From the NCBI RefSeq assembly GCF_900186975.1, contig NZ_LT906441.1, forward strand, positions 1,240,001 through 1,304,000: DNA of 64,000 bases, read 5' to 3'. Both the position numbers and the translations under genes were made by a program. The notes beneath the pieces were generated by a model, which saw nothing but the letters and a program-made list of their open reading frames with translations, did not search any database and was not told the origin of the DNA. Below, piece by piece: positions 16,465-24,719 of the stretch. The stretch comes from Cutibacterium granulosum. GTDB lineage: Bacteria > Actinomycetota > Actinomycetes > Propionibacteriales > Propionibacteriaceae. Position 1 is the stretch's first letter. Every line of letters begins with the position of its first letter.

Positions 16465-19059
16465 TTACTTCCTCTTGGCCGGCGGCTCGCCGAGCTCAGC
16501 CTCCAGGCTCAGCTCCTCACCGCCCTCGACCCAGGTGAACTTCTCGGTCTTGGAGACGTACGCCAGATCGGTCTGCACCAACTTGAGATGCTCGATCATG
16601 GATGCCGGGGCGCTCACCGTGGCGTGCAGGATCGGGGTGCGCATCGGCTTCTTGTGGGTGGACTTCACGCCGCGCAGCTCGACCAGGGCCGCCGAGATGT
16701 CCTCGAGCAGCTCCACGTCACCGGCACAGGGCAGTTCCTCGGGAATCGGCCACGAGGCGATGTGTACCGAGCCAGGTTTCCACCAGCTCCACACCTCCTC
16801 GGTGACGAACGGCAGGAACGGCGCGAAGAGCCGCAGCAGGACGTCCAGGGCAGTGCGCAGCGCGGTGCGAGCGCTCAGCGCACCGGCCTCATCGGCGCCG
16901 TCGGAGTCGTAGGCACGTTCCTTGACGAGTTCCAGGTAGTCGTCGCAGAACGTCCAGAAGAACTGCTCGGAGGCCTCCAGGGCAGCGGTGTAGTTGAACT
17001 GCTCGAAAGCCTCGGTGACCGTGACGATGAGATGGCGCAACCCAGCCAGCATTGCCAGGTCGGCGGGATTCGTCACGTCGGTGAGCTTGCCGCCCGCACC
17101 GAAACCCAGCACGAACTTCGACGCGTTGAGGACCTTCATCGCCAGACGACGACCCACCTTCATCTGTGCCTTGTCGAAGGGGGAGTCCATGCCGGGCCGT
17201 GCCATCGCCGCACGCCAACGCACCGCATCGGCACCGAACTGCTCGATGATCTCGGTGGGCACCACCGTGTTGCCCTTGGACTTGCTCATCTTCTTGCGAT
17301 CGGGATCCGTGACGAACCCGGAGATCGCGGCACGTTTCCACGGCAACACGCCATTCTCCAGATGGGCACGCACGATACGGGAGAACACCCAGGTGCGGAT
17401 GATGTCGTGAGCCTCGGGGGCGAAGTCCATCGGGAAGGTCTTGGCGAACAGGTCATCGTCTCGCTGCCAGCCGGTCACCAGCTGCGGGGTCAGTGAGCTG
17501 GTCGCCCAGGTGTCCATGACGTCCGGGTCGCCGATGAACCCACCAGCCTGGCCGCGCTGCTCCTCCTGGTAGCCCTGCGGGGCCTGGGAGGCCGGGTCGA
17601 CCGGCAGCTCGTCCTCGGCAGGCACGATCGGGTGCTCGTAGTCGGGCTCGCCCTGCTCGTCGAGCCGGTACCACACCGGGAACGGCACCCCGAAGAAGCG
17701 CTGACGGCTGATGAGCCAGTCACCGTTGAGTCCCTCGACCCAGTTCTCGTAGCGGTGCCGCATGTGCTCGGGCACCCAGTCCAGTTCGCGGCCACGTTCC
17801 AGCAGCTGGGCACGCAGCTCCTCGTCGCGGCCGCCGTTGCGGATGTACCACTGGCGGGTGCCGATGATCTCCAGGGGCTTGTCGCCCTTCTCGTAGAAGT
17901 TCGCCTTGCGCTCGGTGGGCCGGGGATCACCGTCCATCTCACCGGATGCCGTCACGGCCTCCACGACGAGTTTGCGGGCGGTGAAGGCCGTCTTGCCGGC
18001 AATCTGTTCGTAGGCCTCGGTGTTGACGATCCAGTCCGGCGTCTCGCGGATGATACGTCCGTCGCGTCCCATGATGGTGCGAGTCGGCAGCTGCAGCTCC
18101 CGCCACCACTGCACGTCGGTGAGGTCACCGAAGGTGCAGCACATGGCGATGCCGGCGCCCTTGTCCATCTCGGCAGCCGGGTGGGCGATCACCGGCACCT
18201 CGACCCCGTACAACGGTGTGGTGACGGTGGTGCCGAACAGATGCTGGTAGCGCTCGTCGTCGGGGTGGGCGATGAGGGCGCAGCAGGCCGCCAGGAGCTC
18301 TGGGCGAGTCGTCTCGATGAAGACGTCGTCACCATTGTCGCGATGGAAGGCCAGTCGGTGATAGGCACCGGGGTAGTCGCGGGCCTCCAACTCGGCCTGG
18401 GCCACCGCCGTCTGGTAGGTGACGTCCCACAGGGTCGGGGCGTCGTTGAGGTAGGCCTCACCGCGGGCGTGATTGCGCAGGAACGCCAACTGGGCGATGC
18501 GCTGGGATTCCGGTGAGATCGTTGTGTAGAGCTGATTCCAGTCCACCGACAGGCCGACGGAACGCCACAGGTCCTGGAAGGTCTTCTCATCGACTGCGGT
18601 CAACTTGACGCACAGTTCCACGAAGTTGCGACGCGAGATGGAGATCTGGTGCTTGGGATCCGGCTTGGCCGGTGGCTCGAAGTCCGGGTCGTAGGGCAAC
18701 GACGGGTCACAGCGCACACCGTAGTAGTTCTGGACGCGACGTTCGGTGGGCAGGCCGTTGTCATCCCAGCCCATCGGGTAGAAGACCTTCTTGCCCCGCA
18801 TCCGCTGGTAACGAGCGATGGTGTCGGTGTGGGTGTAGGAGAACACGTGCCCGGGATGCAGATGTCCCGAGACGGTCGGCGGCGGGGTGTCGATGGAGAA
18901 CACTGCCTCGCGGGACTCCACCTGGTCGCCATGGAATGCGTAGAGCTGCTCGTCCTCCCAGACCTTGCCCCATTTGGCTTCGAGCCCCTCCAGGGCTGGC
19001 TTGTCGGGCACCACGCCGCGAGTCGGCGTGCCGTTTTCTTCGTGGGTCTGTGACGTCAT
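16465..19059 (-). CDS. valS: Valyl-tRNA synthetase
   Basis: Charges tRNA-Val with valine and edits mischarged threonine. The 864 residues are shorter than the 951 of E. coli. The class I HIGH motif is written HLHPGH in PPPTVSGHLHPGH, KMSKS is in KKMSKSKGN, and the CP1 editing domain lies about 185-350. The protein ends soon after the anticodon-binding domain (SLEAELGEPPAKRK) and lacks the C-terminal coiled-coil arm of E. coli-type ValRS. With the sequence FYPMGWDDNGLPTERRVQ after HIGH, it resembles the archaeal-like type found in Rickettsia, archaea and some actinobacteria (inference). Start: ATG 19059 preceded by TAGACT (19067-19072, complement) at 7 nt, leaderless. The 45 in-frame codons upstream look non-coding. 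Confidence 0.96.
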   Translation of the reverse strand: MTSQTHEENGTPTRGVVPDKPALEGLEAKWGKVWEDEQLYAFHGDQVESREAVFSIDTPPPTVSGHLHPGHVFSYTHTDTIARYQRMRGKKVFYPMGWDDNGLPTERRVQNYYGVRCDPSLPYDPDFEPPAKPDPKHQISISRRNFVELCVKLTAVDEKTFQDLWRSVGLSVDWNQLYTTISPESQRIAQLAFLRNHARGEAYLNDAPTLWDVTYQTAVAQAELEARDYPGAYHRLAFHRDNGDDVFIETTRPELLAACCALIAHPDDERYQHLFGTTVTTPLYGVEVPVIAHPAAEMDKGAGIAMCCTFGDLTDVQWWRELQLPTRTIMGRDGRIIRETPDWIVNTEAYEQIAGKTAFTARKLVVEAVTASGEMDGDPRPTERKANFYEKGDKPLEIIGTRQWYIRNGGRDEELRAQLLERGRELDWVPEHMRHRYENWVEGLNGDWLISRQRFFGVPFPVWYRLDEQGEPDYEHPIVPAEDELPVDPASQAPQGYQEEQRGQAGGFIGDPDVMDTWATSSLTPQLVTGWQRDDDLFAKTFPMDFAPEAHDIIRTWVFSRIVRAHLENGVLPWKRAAISGFVTDPDRKKMSKSKGNTVVPTEIIEQFGADAVRWRAAMARPGMDSPFDKAQMKVGRRLAMKVLNASKFVLGFGAGGKLTDVTNPADLAMLAGLRHLIVTVTEAFEQFNYTAALEASEQFFWTFCDDYLELVKERAYDSDGADEAGALSARTALRTALDVLLRLFAPFLPFVTEEVWSWWKPGSVHIASWPIPEELPCAGDVELLEDISAALVELRGVKSTHKKPMRTPILHATVSAPASMIEHLKLVQTDLAYVSKTEKFTWVEGGEELSLEAELGEPPAKRK

Positions 19060-19083
19060 GGCCTGAAGTCTAGTGAATGCGAC

Positions 19084-19131
19084 GGACGCGGTGTGAATGC
19101 TGAGACTGTTGTTCGCATCCACACCGCGTCC
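19084..19131 (-). other. Large hairpin just upstream of valS
   Basis: GGACGCGGTGTGAATGC (19084-19100) and GCATCCACACCGCGTCC (19115-19131) form a 17-bp stem with one mismatch and a 14-nt loop. It lies between the dsbA-like terminator and the valS -10 element. It may be a second terminator that insulates valS. Confidence 0.5.
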
Positions 19132-19178
19132 AGGGGCGTCATGACCCGGGTTCTCGATGGCTTCGCATGGTGGGGGTT

Positions 19179-19210
19179 CGCGGGTGGCAGTCACTCACCT
19201 GCCACCCGCG
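19179..19210 (-). terminator. Terminator of the DsbA-like gene
   Basis: A perfect 12-bp stem, CGCGGGTGGCAG (19179-19190) with CTGCCACCCGCG (19199-19210), and an 8-nt loop, ~54 nt past the stop of the gene at 19264. Confidence 0.75.
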
Positions 19211-19263
19211 AGTCATTCGTCAGCAGTGGTGGACCCGAACCCACGTGGGGCAGGGTGAAAGGT

Positions 19264-20049
19264 TCACTTGGCGGCCTTCTTGATGGCGTCTAGCAGCTGG
19301 TTCTGATTGGCTTCTGCCAAGTTCGTCCAGTCATTCCAGGGTTTTCCGTCAACTGTCATGAATGGAGTCCCGAATTTCTTCTCGAGCTTCATGCCTTCCT
19401 TCAGCCCCTCCTCGGCAGCATTCGTGGCGAAGTCCTTGGTGGCCTTGGTGTCATAGCACTTCTGGAATTTGGTGAGATCGGCGCCAGTGATTCCGGCATC
19501 CTTGGCGAAGGCGCCGCGCAGCTGGTCGTCGGTGTAGCCGGTGCCCTCTTCTGGTTGGTGGGCGAAAACGACGTCGTGATATGGAGCGATTTTGCCAACA
19601 GTGTCAGCACAAGCGGTGGCAACTGCAGAGCGCTGAGAAGACTCACCAGGTATTTTATCGTCTAGAAAAGTGAGGGTCTGCCACTGCAACTCGATGTCAC
19701 CGGAGGCTGCCAAGGCCTCGAACTTCTTGCCGAAGATGTCCTCCACCTGCTTGCAGACCGGGCACTGGAAGTCCTCGTACACCTTGAGCACCGGGGCACC
19801 CTTCTTGGCCTTGCCCTTGTTGACGACGTAGGCATGGGCAGAGCCGGTGGCACTCGGCGGCTTCACCTGAGGTCCGGTGGCTTCCTCAGATCCCTTGTCC
19901 CGATTGACGGCCCAGATGACGACAGCGGCGATGATGGCGACGACGAGGATGCCCGCGACGATGCCGACGATCTTGCGGCGTCGTGCGGCAGCCTCCTGGG
20001 CCTGCTGCTGGGCCCGCATTGCTTCGCGGCGGGAGGAGTTCTGGCTCAT
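19264..20049 (-). CDS. Membrane-anchored DsbA-like thioredoxin-fold protein
   Basis: An extracytoplasmic thiol oxidoreductase of the DsbA/DsbG-like thioredoxin_4 family, common in actinobacteria. The 261 residues have a charged cytosolic N-terminus (1-26), one transmembrane segment (about 27-48, VGIVAGILVVAIIAAVVIWAV), a linker, and the thioredoxin fold with active site CPVC in YEDFQCPVCKQ (about residue 95) and the cis-Pro region KKFGTPFMTVDG. An additional Cys pair (ATACADT, KCYDTK) could form a structural disulfide. Start: ATG 20049, weak GGAG upstream. It lies 88 bp downstream of a MauE/DoxX gene on the same strand, a pairing that suggests the membrane protein supplies or removes electrons for it (inference). 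Confidence 0.88.
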   Translation of the reverse strand: MSQNSSRREAMRAQQQAQEAAARRRKIVGIVAGILVVAIIAAVVIWAVNRDKGSEEATGPQVKPPSATGSAHAYVVNKGKAKKGAPVLKVYEDFQCPVCKQVEDIFGKKFEALAASGDIELQWQTLTFLDDKIPGESSQRSAVATACADTVGKIAPYHDVVFAHQPEEGTGYTDDQLRGAFAKDAGITGADLTKFQKCYDTKATKDFATNAAEEGLKEGMKLEKKFGTPFMTVDGKPWNDWTNLAEANQNQLLDAIKKAAK

Positions 20050-20137
20050 TGGTGCTCCAGGGGTTGACTCATGGTGACGAGTTCAGGATAGACGAGACGG
20101 CAAAAACACGTGTTCACCGCCCATCGACCACGCTGTT

Positions 20138-20698
20138 CTACTGCTGTGACGCGCGTTCAGGGGTCGCAGGCTCCTCGGGCGGCATGGCAGCGTCCGGTGC
20201 GCTCATCCAACCGTCCAAGGACAGCGCGGTACGCGGATGGATGACCAACCACAGACCACACAGGAACAGGCCGGTGTCACGCACGATGTCCTTGATGTAA
20301 CCGTGGACCACGGTGGGCCAGGGATCCTGGCGCAACCCGCCCCCGCCGAAACATCCGCAGTCGAGGCTGATCCCGCGAGCCCACACCGATGCAATCCCGG
20401 CGATGAACGCCACCATGGCCAGTGCACCGAGCAGGGCCGACCATCGAGTGAGAAGTCCCACGAGGATGGCCAGCCCCACGATGATCTCGACAACCGGCAT
20501 GGCGGTGCCAATGACTTTCGCGAAATCCCACGAGACGATGCGATAGGTACGTACCGCGGCGATGCTCGAGTCCACGGCAGTGACCTTCAGCAGTCCCGCA
20601 ACGATGAGTGTGACTCCCAGGATGAGCCGCGCCACCAGCCCGACCCAGCGTTGCCACGATTTCTGGTGCGCCGGGGGAGTCTGTGTCGTCTTGTCCAT
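20138..20698 (-). CDS. MauE/DoxX-like redox-associated membrane protein
   Basis: A four-helix membrane protein of the DoxX/MauE superfamily. The 186 residues show hydrophobic segments at about 21-40, 60-80, 85-108 and 130-155. A Cys pair at the membrane face in SLDCGCFGGGG is typical of MauE-type proteins that act in disulfide handling. The C-terminus is cytosolic and Pro/Glu-rich. Start: ATG 20698 with TACGAT (20705-20710, complement) 6 nt upstream, a leaderless arrangement; 28 further codons upstream are open but non-hydrophobic. It is followed by the DsbA-like gene. No vkor or dsbB is seen in the window, so this protein is a candidate partner of the DsbA-like oxidoreductase. Confidence 0.82.
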   Translation of the reverse strand: MDKTTQTPPAHQKSWQRWVGLVARLILGVTLIVAGLLKVTAVDSSIAAVRTYRIVSWDFAKVIGTAMPVVEIIVGLAILVGLLTRWSALLGALAMVAFIAGIASVWARGISLDCGCFGGGGLRQDPWPTVVHGYIKDIVRDTGLFLCGLWLVIHPRTALSLDGWMSAPDAAMPPEEPATPERASQQ

Positions 20699-20866
20699 GA
20701 CGTCATCGTAGACGCTGTCTTCCAGAGTCGTTCCCGGCGTCCAAGGCGGTAGTGCATGTTGGCACCCAGATCGTCGATTCATGATCTGGGCGGGGCAGTA
20801 CGACGTCGGCCAGTGCTGGAGGGCAGGGGTACGTGTGATCCCTGCGGGTCCTTCACGCGGCAGGGT

Positions 20867-21601
20867 TCACAGCGAGCAGTTGTAACTCGGCAATTGCGCA
20901 GCTGCCAACTGGTCGGTCCACCACAGCGTCTCCTCGGTGCCATGGGCCAGGGCAGCTGGCAGTTGCGACCCTTCCAGCAAGGACTCATTGACTGCCTTGG
21001 CCTTGTGCGCACCCGATGCGATGAGCCACACCTGGTGGGAACGATTGATCTCGGGGAGGGTGAGCGAGATCCGTTCAGTGGCGGGAGTGGGCGAGGCCGT
21101 CACCCCCACCGCCAGTGCCGTCGTGTGTGGGGAGAACAAGGGATCGTCGGCGAAGAGCGACGCCACCGCACCGCTTTCCCCCACGTCCAACAGGCAGATG
21201 TCGAAGATGGTGTTGCCCAATTCCTGGGCATAGGCGTAGGCGGCGTCGTCGGCATCATCCTTGCCATCCATCGTCGGGATGGGGTGGGTGCGTGAGGGGT
21301 CCAGGTGAAAGGCGGTGAGCAGCAACGGCAGGGTGCGCAACGATGTGCGCTGTGCATCGCCGGTGGGGACGAATGCGTCATCGCTCCACCACACGTGCAG
21401 TCGGGACGGATCCACCGAGGTGCGTTCGTCCACGTCGTGCAGGCACTCGTACACCCGGATGGCAGCCTGGCCGCCGGTGACGCACAGATGCACCTCACCC
21501 TGGGTGTCCTGGCGACGGAGTATGGCCCGAACCAGACGGAGCGCAAGCCCGTCAGCCAGGTCGTCAGCCGACAGGTATCGGATGACACGCTGATGCGGCA
21601 T
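20867..21601 (-). CDS. pgl: 6-phosphogluconolactonase, DevB/SOL type, atypical active site
   Basis: By family it hydrolyses 6-phosphogluconolactone in the oxidative pentose phosphate pathway. The 244 residues are the normal length. Recognisable blocks: LCVTGGQAAIRVYECL (TGG substrate-binding loop), VWWSDDAFVP (usually W-DER-VP), and the C-terminal LTLPEINRSHQVWLIASGAHKAKAV. The most conserved motif of the family, GxDGHTASLFP, reads GESGAVASLFA here: Asp is replaced by Ser and the catalytic His by Ala145. The fold is kept, but activity is doubtful. Start: ATG 21601 with GGGAGAGG upstream. It stands alone next to hppA, away from zwf-opcA, where actinobacterial pgl usually sits. A YbhE-type lactonase is encoded at 44450. 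Confidence 0.8.
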   Translation of the reverse strand: MPHQRVIRYLSADDLADGLALRLVRAILRRQDTQGEVHLCVTGGQAAIRVYECLHDVDERTSVDPSRLHVWWSDDAFVPTGDAQRTSLRTLPLLLTAFHLDPSRTHPIPTMDGKDDADDAAYAYAQELGNTIFDICLLDVGESGAVASLFADDPLFSPHTTALAVGVTASPTPATERISLTLPEINRSHQVWLIASGAHKAKAVNESLLEGSQLPAALAHGTEETLWWTDQLAAAQLPSYNCSL

Positions 21602-21735
21602 GGTCCCCACCTCTCCCTGCGTCAGACACCCACGGCATGAGTAGGTCTGACCATTCACCGACTTTCCCACATCAGTGCGGTCAAGTCCAGATCCGGTGGG
21701 CACCGAATCCGGTCACGAGAACCCCTATCACGACA

Positions 21736-21773
21736 GCAGGAGGGCGCGCCATGGGATTGGCACGCCCTCCTGC
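21736..21773 (-). terminator. Terminator of hppA
   Basis: GCAGGAGGGCG (21736-21746) pairs perfectly with CGCCCTCCTGC (21763-21773), 36 nt past the hppA stop on the minus strand. The loop is 16 nt. Confidence 0.75.
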
Positions 21774-21808
21774 CCGCCACGGGGACGGATGACTTTGTGA
21801 TCCGGTTG

Positions 21809-24403
21809 TCAGTGCTCCGGATCCACTCGACGTGGCCTCGGATCACTCGAGGGCGACGTCTCGTGCCCGGCTCCGGCGACCGCCGCTGGCCCGTCATCGA
21901 CGTGGGGGACGTCGTCGAAGGAGACGAAGTCGTCGTCGGTGCGACGAATACGCATGTCGTAGAACGAGCGGTACACGAAGAACGCGGCGATGAGGAAGAA
22001 CATCACGGCCAGGATGTGGGTGAGTGGGCCGGCCCCGATCGAGACGGCGAGTTCCACGGCAAGCAGGCCGAACAGGGTGGTGAACTTGATGACTGGGTTG
22101 AGGGCCACCGAGGAGGTGTCCTTGAACGGATCACCCACGGTGTCACCGACCACCGAGGCGTCGTGCAGTGGTGTTCCCTTGGCGTCCAGATCCACCTCGA
22201 CGATCTTCTTGGCGTTGTCCCAGGCACCACCGGCGTTGGCCATGAAGATCGCCTGGTACAAGCCGAAGACGGCGATCGAGATGAGGTAGCCGATGAAGAA
22301 GTAGGGATCGACGAAGGCGAAGGCCAGGGCGGAGAAGAACACCGCCAGGAAGATGTTGATCATGCCCTTCTGGGCGTACTCGGTGCAGATCTGCACGACG
22401 CGGGTCGAGTCCTCGGCGGAGGCCTTGGTGGCCGTGGCATCCAGCTTCATGTTGGCCTTGATGTACTCCACGGCCCGGTAGGCGCCGGTGGTGACGGCCT
22501 GCATGGAGGCCCCGGAGAACCAGTAGATGATGGCTCCACCGGTGATGAGACCCAGCAGGAACGGGGCATGGGTGAGGCCGAGCTTGGTCACCTCGGTGGT
22601 GTTCTGCAAGCCATCGGTGAGCATCATGATGATCGAGAAGATCATCGTCGTCGCGCCGACGACGGCCGTCCCGATGAGCACTGGCTTGGCGGTGGCCTTG
22701 AAGGTGTTTCCCGCCCCATCCTGAGCCTCCAGGAAGTGCTTGGCCACCTTCCACCGGGGAGTGAAGCCGAACTCGGCCTTCACCTGCTCGTCGATGTCTG
22801 GCAGCTCCTCAATGGTCGACAGCTCGTAGACGCTCTGGGCGTTGTCGGTGACGGGTCCGTAGGAGTCGACGGCAATCGTCACCGCACCCATGCCGAGGAA
22901 ACCGAAGGCCACCAGACCGAAAGCGAAGACGGCCCACTTCACCTCGCTCATCGCACCCATGTCACCCAAGCCCGATCCGGTTCCCGACACCAGGAATGCG
23001 GCACCCATGAGGGCGACGATCGCCACACCCAGCCAGTACCCGGAGAAGTTGCCGGCCACCAGACCCGACAGGATGTCCAGCGACGCCCCGCCCTCCTTGG
23101 CGCTGGTGACGACCTCGCGCACGTGACGGGAGTTGGTGGAGGTGAAGGCCTTGACCAGTTCGGGGATGAGGGCTCCGGCCAGGGTGCCGCACGAGATGAT
23201 GACGGTGAGTTTCCACCACATGGTGCCGTCACCCATGCCGCCGAGCATCCACCACGTCGTCAGGGCCGTGAGCAGGATCGACATCGCCGAGGTGATCCAC
23301 ACCAGACTCGACAGGGGTTTCTCGAAGTCGAACTCGTCAACCTTGCCGTACTTCGCACGGGCGATGGCGTTGTTGACGAGGTATGACAGGTAGCTCGCCA
23401 CCAACATGACGACTCGTACCACGAAGATCCACACCAGCAGCTGCACCTGTTCGGACTGGTTGGGTACCGCGCCGAGGATGAATGTCACCAGGGCGACCCC
23501 GGTGACGCCGTAGGTCTCGAATCCATCGGCCGACGGCCCCACCGAGTCACCGGCGTTGTCACCGGTGCAGTCGGCGATGACGCCGGGGTTACGGGCGTCG
23601 TCCTCCTTGATGTGGAAGGCGATCTTCATGAGGTCCGCGCCCACGTCGGCGATCTTGGTGAAGATGCCGCCGGCGATACGCAGGCAGGCAGCTCCCAGCG
23701 ACTCACCGATGGCGAAGCCGATGAAGCATGGGCCGGCCAGGTCGCCGGGCAGCAGGAGCATGATCGCCAGCATCATGAACAGCTCGACACTGATGAGCAC
23801 CATGCCGATGCTCATGCCCGAACGCAGCGGAATGTCGAAGCACTCGAACGGGCGACCCTTGAGCGAGGCGTGTGCCGTGCGTGAGTTGGCGAAGGTGTTG
23901 ACGCGAATGCCGTACCAGGCCACCCCGAATGATCCGGCCATGCCGATGAGGCTGAACAGCAGGATGATGAGCACCTTGGCACCCATGTGCTCCAGGAACA
24001 GGAAGTACACGACGATGACGATGGCGATGAACGCCCAGAGCACCATGAGGAACTTGGCTTGCTGCTTGAGGTACGTCTTGCACGTGGTGTAGATGAGCTC
24101 GGAGACCTCATGCATGGCCTGGTGCACCGGAAGTTTGCGTAGTTTCGAGTACGTCGTCAGGCCGAAGACCAGGCCCAGCACGCACACGGCCAGGCCGATC
24201 CACAACAAGGTGGTGCCAGACACCGAACCGACCTGCTCGTCGAGGGGCGGAAGTTTGAGGTTGGCCTCGCCGCCACCGCCGGCCCGCCCGCTTGATGAGC
24301 TGCACCCGGTGAGGAAAAGTGCCAGCAGTGCCAGCCCGGCGGCCCACCGGTGATTTCTGGACATGACAGGCTCGCTGGAACCCTGGAGAGAATTCGTGGC
24401 CAT
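21809..24403 (-). CDS. hppA: K+-independent H+-translocating membrane pyrophosphatase
   Basis: An integral membrane pump that couples hydrolysis of pyrophosphate to proton export. The 864 residues have about 16 transmembrane segments. Signature blocks: DVGADLMKIAFHIKEDDARNPGVIADCTGDNAGD (PPi/Mg site), SYGPVTDNAQS, NAGGAWDNAKK and GDTVGDPFKDTS. The residue that decides K+ dependence is Lys in GAGNTFKATAKP, the K+-independent type. Unusually, the N-terminus (from 24403) contains a signal peptide with a lipobox, LALLALFLTGC followed by Ser/Gly-rich residues. The C-terminus is acidic. Start: ATG 24403 with AAGGTGAG upstream; ATG 24364 is an internal alternative that keeps the lipobox. PPi metabolism is important in propionibacteria. 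Confidence 0.95.
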   Translation of the reverse strand: MATNSLQGSSEPVMSRNHRWAAGLALLALFLTGCSSSSGRAGGGGEANLKLPPLDEQVGSVSGTTLLWIGLAVCVLGLVFGLTTYSKLRKLPVHQAMHEVSELIYTTCKTYLKQQAKFLMVLWAFIAIVIVVYFLFLEHMGAKVLIILLFSLIGMAGSFGVAWYGIRVNTFANSRTAHASLKGRPFECFDIPLRSGMSIGMVLISVELFMMLAIMLLLPGDLAGPCFIGFAIGESLGAACLRIAGGIFTKIADVGADLMKIAFHIKEDDARNPGVIADCTGDNAGDSVGPSADGFETYGVTGVALVTFILGAVPNQSEQVQLLVWIFVVRVVMLVASYLSYLVNNAIARAKYGKVDEFDFEKPLSSLVWITSAMSILLTALTTWWMLGGMGDGTMWWKLTVIISCGTLAGALIPELVKAFTSTNSRHVREVVTSAKEGGASLDILSGLVAGNFSGYWLGVAIVALMGAAFLVSGTGSGLGDMGAMSEVKWAVFAFGLVAFGFLGMGAVTIAVDSYGPVTDNAQSVYELSTIEELPDIDEQVKAEFGFTPRWKVAKHFLEAQDGAGNTFKATAKPVLIGTAVVGATTMIFSIIMMLTDGLQNTTEVTKLGLTHAPFLLGLITGGAIIYWFSGASMQAVTTGAYRAVEYIKANMKLDATATKASAEDSTRVVQICTEYAQKGMINIFLAVFFSALAFAFVDPYFFIGYLISIAVFGLYQAIFMANAGGAWDNAKKIVEVDLDAKGTPLHDASVVGDTVGDPFKDTSSVALNPVIKFTTLFGLLAVELAVSIGAGPLTHILAVMFFLIAAFFVYRSFYDMRIRRTDDDFVSFDDVPHVDDGPAAVAGAGHETSPSSDPRPRRVDPEH

Positions 24404-24537
24404 ACGGCTCACCTTCTTCGTCTCTGAAAATCGCGTCCCCGGCATCCGTGCAGGGGTTCAATCTCATGGTAGGAGGGTGATGTCGTGGTGTCAGCGATCT
24501 CGGCATACTGTGTGGGCAACGCCACAAAAACCAGGGG

Positions 24538-24589
24538 AAACGCTCACTGTGGGTGAGCGTTTGTGGACAGCTCAGTGAAGGTGAGCGCT
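24538..24589. promoter_or_regulatory. Palindrome plus direct repeat, candidate operator in the hppA-sufR region
   Basis: 10-bp perfect arms AAACGCTCAC/GTGAGCGTTT with a 5-bp centre, and a second CTCAGTGAAGGTGAGCGCT copy offset by 28 bp. It could be an operator with two sites or a hairpin terminator. The binding factor is unknown. Confidence 0.4.
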
Positions 24590-24685
24590 CCCCGAAGAGC
24601 CTCGTCCTCGTCCTTGTCAACCACCACATGAGTGAGGAATGGCGGATTCGCCAGTACGCTGATGGCGTTGGTCTGCGAGGACGGG

Positions 24686-24715
24686 TTGCGAAGAAACCAA
24701 ATTACGCAACAATGG
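24686..24715 (+). promoter_or_regulatory. sufR promoter with SufR operator word
   Basis: -35 TTGCGA (24686-24691), 16-nt spacer, -10 AACAAT (24708-24713) ending 6 nt before the GTG. The 14-mer TTACGCAACAATGG (24702-24715) includes the -10 and is repeated exactly in front of sufB. Autoregulation by SufR is the natural reading (inference). Confidence 0.65.
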
Positions 24716-24719
24716 AGTT

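Larger units (their letters stand above)
24404..24719. other. 316-bp divergent intergenic region between hppA and sufR
   Basis: Holds the hppA Shine-Dalgarno and leader, a perfect palindrome AAACGCTCAC-TGTGG-GTGAGCGTTT (24538-24562), a direct repeat of its CTCA-TG--GGTGAGCG part 28 bp further on (24571-24589), and the sufR promoter and operator. Short open frames here have no supporting features. Confidence 0.55.

Noticed and set aside
21797-23386. 529-codon plus-strand frame opposite hppA
   Set aside because: His/Gly/Asp-rich shadow of the pyrophosphatase gene.
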